Part shown: positions 62,427 through 64,000 of the stretch, piece by piece
How positions within the stretch are numbered: position 1 is the first letter of the stretch
Layout: the number at the start of each line of letters is the position of its first letter
Assembly (NCBI GenBank): GCA_947459425.1
Contig: CANHDJ010000005.1
Span: 47,772-111,771 of the forward strand
Reading direction: 5' to 3'
Length of the DNA stretch: 64,000 nt
DNA from: Ignavibacteria bacterium
GTDB taxonomy: Bacteria > Bacteroidota > Ignavibacteria > Kapaibacteriales > UBA4661
The notes under the pieces: generated by a model
The model's input: the letters and a program-made list of their open reading frames with translations, nothing else
Told to the model about the DNA's origin: nothing
Databases searched by the model: none
Translations under genes and position numbers: made by a program

Positions 62427-63827
62427 TCATAGCGCTTTCGGAGAAAACAGGTCGAGCATTGGTGCGATTTTCATTTCGATTTCGTTCCATTCCGCATCAG
62501 CATTAGAACCATTGACAATGCCGGCACCGGAAAAAAGATGCGCCAGCGTTCCAGTAATAAGCGCCGAACGAATAGCAACAACAAATTCCGCCGCGTGTGC
62601 ATTTGCCCAGCCGACGGGCGCGGCATACCATCCTCTGTCAAAATTTTCTTGTGCAAGAAAATCCAGCGATTCTCGGCGCGGCTGACCGCCAACGGCGGGC
62701 GTGGGATGTAGGCGCTCAATAATTGCCGCATCGTCAGCATCGGTGCGGAGTTTGCCCGTAAATGGTGCGTACAAATGCTGCAATGTTGCTAATTTCAACA
62801 CCTCGACTTTGCCAATGTCAAAAGATTCGGTCAAATCATCCAAGCCCGAAGCCACATAACGCTGTACCGAAGCGTGTTCGCGGCGGTCTTTATCGGAAAA
62901 AAGGAGTTCTTGCTCAATCTCGGCATCTTCGCGCTCAGTTGCACCGCGCTTGCGTGTTCCGGCAATCGCTTCAGTCGCAATGGTACGCCCTTCACGCTTG
63001 TAGAGGTATTCGGGCGTTGCACCCCAAAATGCGGTCTGTTCATCGAAGGCAAAAAGGAACACCGTCGAATGTTGGGCGGCATCGGCGCGGTGCTGAAGAA
63101 GACGCATCACATCAGGCTGCATGGAACACTCTAAGGTGACCCGACGCGCTAAAACGACCTTTTCCAAATCGTTATGTGCAAAGGCGTGAAGCGCTTTGTT
63201 GATAATGCTTGTCCAATCATTTTTATCGGGAGCGTCGGAGCGTTTCTGAATGTGAAAAGAGCGTGAAACCTCGTCGGAATGATGCTTTGCATCCGAAAAA
63301 AGCTGGTGAAGTTTGCCCTGCAAGGCTGTACGCGCATCTTCTGCCGACGAACCATGCGGAAGTGCAATCGTGCAGTGGCAGTAGTATTCGCCATTTTCCC
63401 GAATCATTTCCACCAATGGCAAAATAAATCGGGCAACGCCGAAGGCTGACCAATACTTGTCCGGCGGAGTGTCGTGACGGAAACGCATTCCGCCATAGTA
63501 GCGAACATGGGCGGGCGCGGCGTGTGTCCGCTCGTGAATGATACGCAAAGCCGCATTGATACTGAGATTTTGTGTGGCTTCAATACTATCGGCAACACCA
63601 ATTCCGGCGGATTCGATGATGCCATTGCGATCGCGCCAGTAGGTTTTATGCGGGTGTGGTATGGTCTGAAGTTGAAGCATCGGTGATTGCCCACCGAAAG
63701 GCGCGGAAAAGCGGAAAAATGTTTGTGCCGACGAATGCCAAACCGATGGAGCAATGGCATGAAGGCGAGAAATAATGCGGTCGAGAGAGAACAATTCTTC
63801 CAGAGGGAACGTGTCAACACTCTTCAT
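62427..63827 (-). CDS. menF: Isochorismate synthase
   Basis: 466 residues from the ATG at 63827 (a TTG four codons earlier is less likely). Converts chorismate to isochorismate. The C-terminal chorismate-binding domain (about 210-460) has KVVLARRVTL, TEAIAGTRKRGATE, EHASVQRYVASGLDDLTESFD, HPTPAVGGQPRRESLDFL (catalytic His/Glu region), ERGWYAAPVGW-like DRGWYAAPVGWANA and LFSGAGIVNGSNADAEWNEIEMK. Isochorismate versus salicylate or anthranilate activity is decided by context: it heads the men operon. Confidence 0.96.
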   Translation of the reverse strand: MKSVDTFPLEELFSLDRIISRLHAIAPSVWHSSAQTFFRFSAPFGGQSPMLQLQTIPHPHKTYWRDRNGIIESAGIGVADSIEATQNLSINAALRIIHERTHAAPAHVRYYGGMRFRHDTPPDKYWSAFGVARFILPLVEMIRENGEYYCHCTIALPHGSSAEDARTALQGKLHQLFSDAKHHSDEVSRSFHIQKRSDAPDKNDWTSIINKALHAFAHNDLEKVVLARRVTLECSMQPDVMRLLQHRADAAQHSTVFLFAFDEQTAFWGATPEYLYKREGRTIATEAIAGTRKRGATEREDAEIEQELLFSDKDRREHASVQRYVASGLDDLTESFDIGKVEVLKLATLQHLYAPFTGKLRTDADDAAIIERLHPTPAVGGQPRRESLDFLAQENFDRGWYAAPVGWANAHAAEFVVAIRSALITGTLAHLFSGAGIVNGSNADAEWNEIEMKIAPMLDLFSPKAL

Positions 63828-63929
63828 TATTGTTGTCAAATAGTGGAAAATGTGGTAGTGGTATAAATTTACATGATTTTATGTAAGTTTGTAAGAAATA
63901 AAGACGTTTATTCCCTCTATCGTTCCACT

Positions 63930-64000
63930 ATGATTACCGAAACCCATACCCATAGCTGCGGAAAATGCGGCAGTACCAATATCGTTCGCAATGGCATCAA
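63930..64000 (+). CDS. IS1-like transposase, N-terminal zinc-ribbon (continues past the right edge)
   Basis: Only 23 codons are visible: MITETHTHSCGKCGSTNIVR, then NGI. The CxxC followed by GSTNIV.NG is the N-terminal zinc-ribbon of IS1-family InsA-type transposases and relatives. No inverted repeat could be confirmed because only the first part lies in the window. The AT-rich 100 bases before it separate it from menF. A different zinc-ribbon protein is possible. Confidence 0.55.
   Translation, partial: MITETHTHSCGKCGSTNIVRNGI

Noticed and set aside
1..64000. CRISPR arrays, rRNA operons and tRNA genes.
   Set aside because: No regularly spaced repeats, no rRNA signature sequences and no cloverleaf candidates were seen on either strand.

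Overview
The window reads as a chromosomal segment of a Gram-negative bacterium related to the Bacteroidota/Chlorobiota group. The clues are TonB-dependent receptors with a carboxypeptidase-regulatory-like N-terminal domain, two large secreted proteins with type IX secretion (T9SS) C-terminal sorting domains, a HmuY-like lipoprotein, many signal-peptide beta-barrel proteins, a menaquinone cluster, and one upstream region that fits the Bacteroidetes promoter pattern TTG-N20-TAnnTTTG. A Kapabacteria/Ignavibacteria-type lineage is my inference; no rRNA or tRNA gene was found to settle it.

Layout. 1-7750: end of a TonB receptor gene, a small molybdopterin-fold protein, a membrane protein that looks double-frameshifted, small membrane proteins, and an operon-like run of an MlaE-type permease, a TraB/GumN protein and a CxxCH-containing barrel protein. 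7860-13640: central metabolism (sucC, mdh) with a FecR-like envelope protein, a glycosyltransferase and a lipoprotein. 13720-24260: outer-membrane barrels, a LytS/LytTR two-component pair, a HEPN/MNT module, a second TonB receptor and an M48 lipoprotein protease. 24460-40680: MFS transporter, two large T9SS cargo proteins (IPT/TIG and IgGFc-binding type), a membrane acyltransferase, a nucleotidyltransferase, HmuY, an erythromycin-esterase-like lipoprotein and a beta-propeller lipoprotein. 40680-46180: a rearranged accessory stretch with a TPR-OmpA fusion, a broken PIN toxin gene, a gene fragment, a miniature inverted-repeat element and aroK. 46280-52300: maeB, a chemotaxis receptor, an unpaired MazF-like toxin and a TrmH methyltransferase. 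52370-55710: CHASE2 protein, hicB-like gene, tandem PD-(D/E)XK-like paralogs and a hicB remnant. 55710-63830: TolB-like and NRDE proteins, then menF-menD-menH-menB-menC on one strand, which covers chorismate to 1,4-dihydroxy-2-naphthoyl-CoA apart from the menE step. The right edge enters an IS1-like transposase gene.

The most interesting non-protein signals are: a candidate structured RNA at about 30772-31066 with its own terminator; a 156-bp element with 18-bp perfect terminal inverted repeats at 45378-45533; a 53-bp dispersed repeat found at 32539 and 62348 (52/53 identical after inversion); and a 29-bp direct repeat flanking hicB. All were found by eye. No homology search or folding computation was possible.
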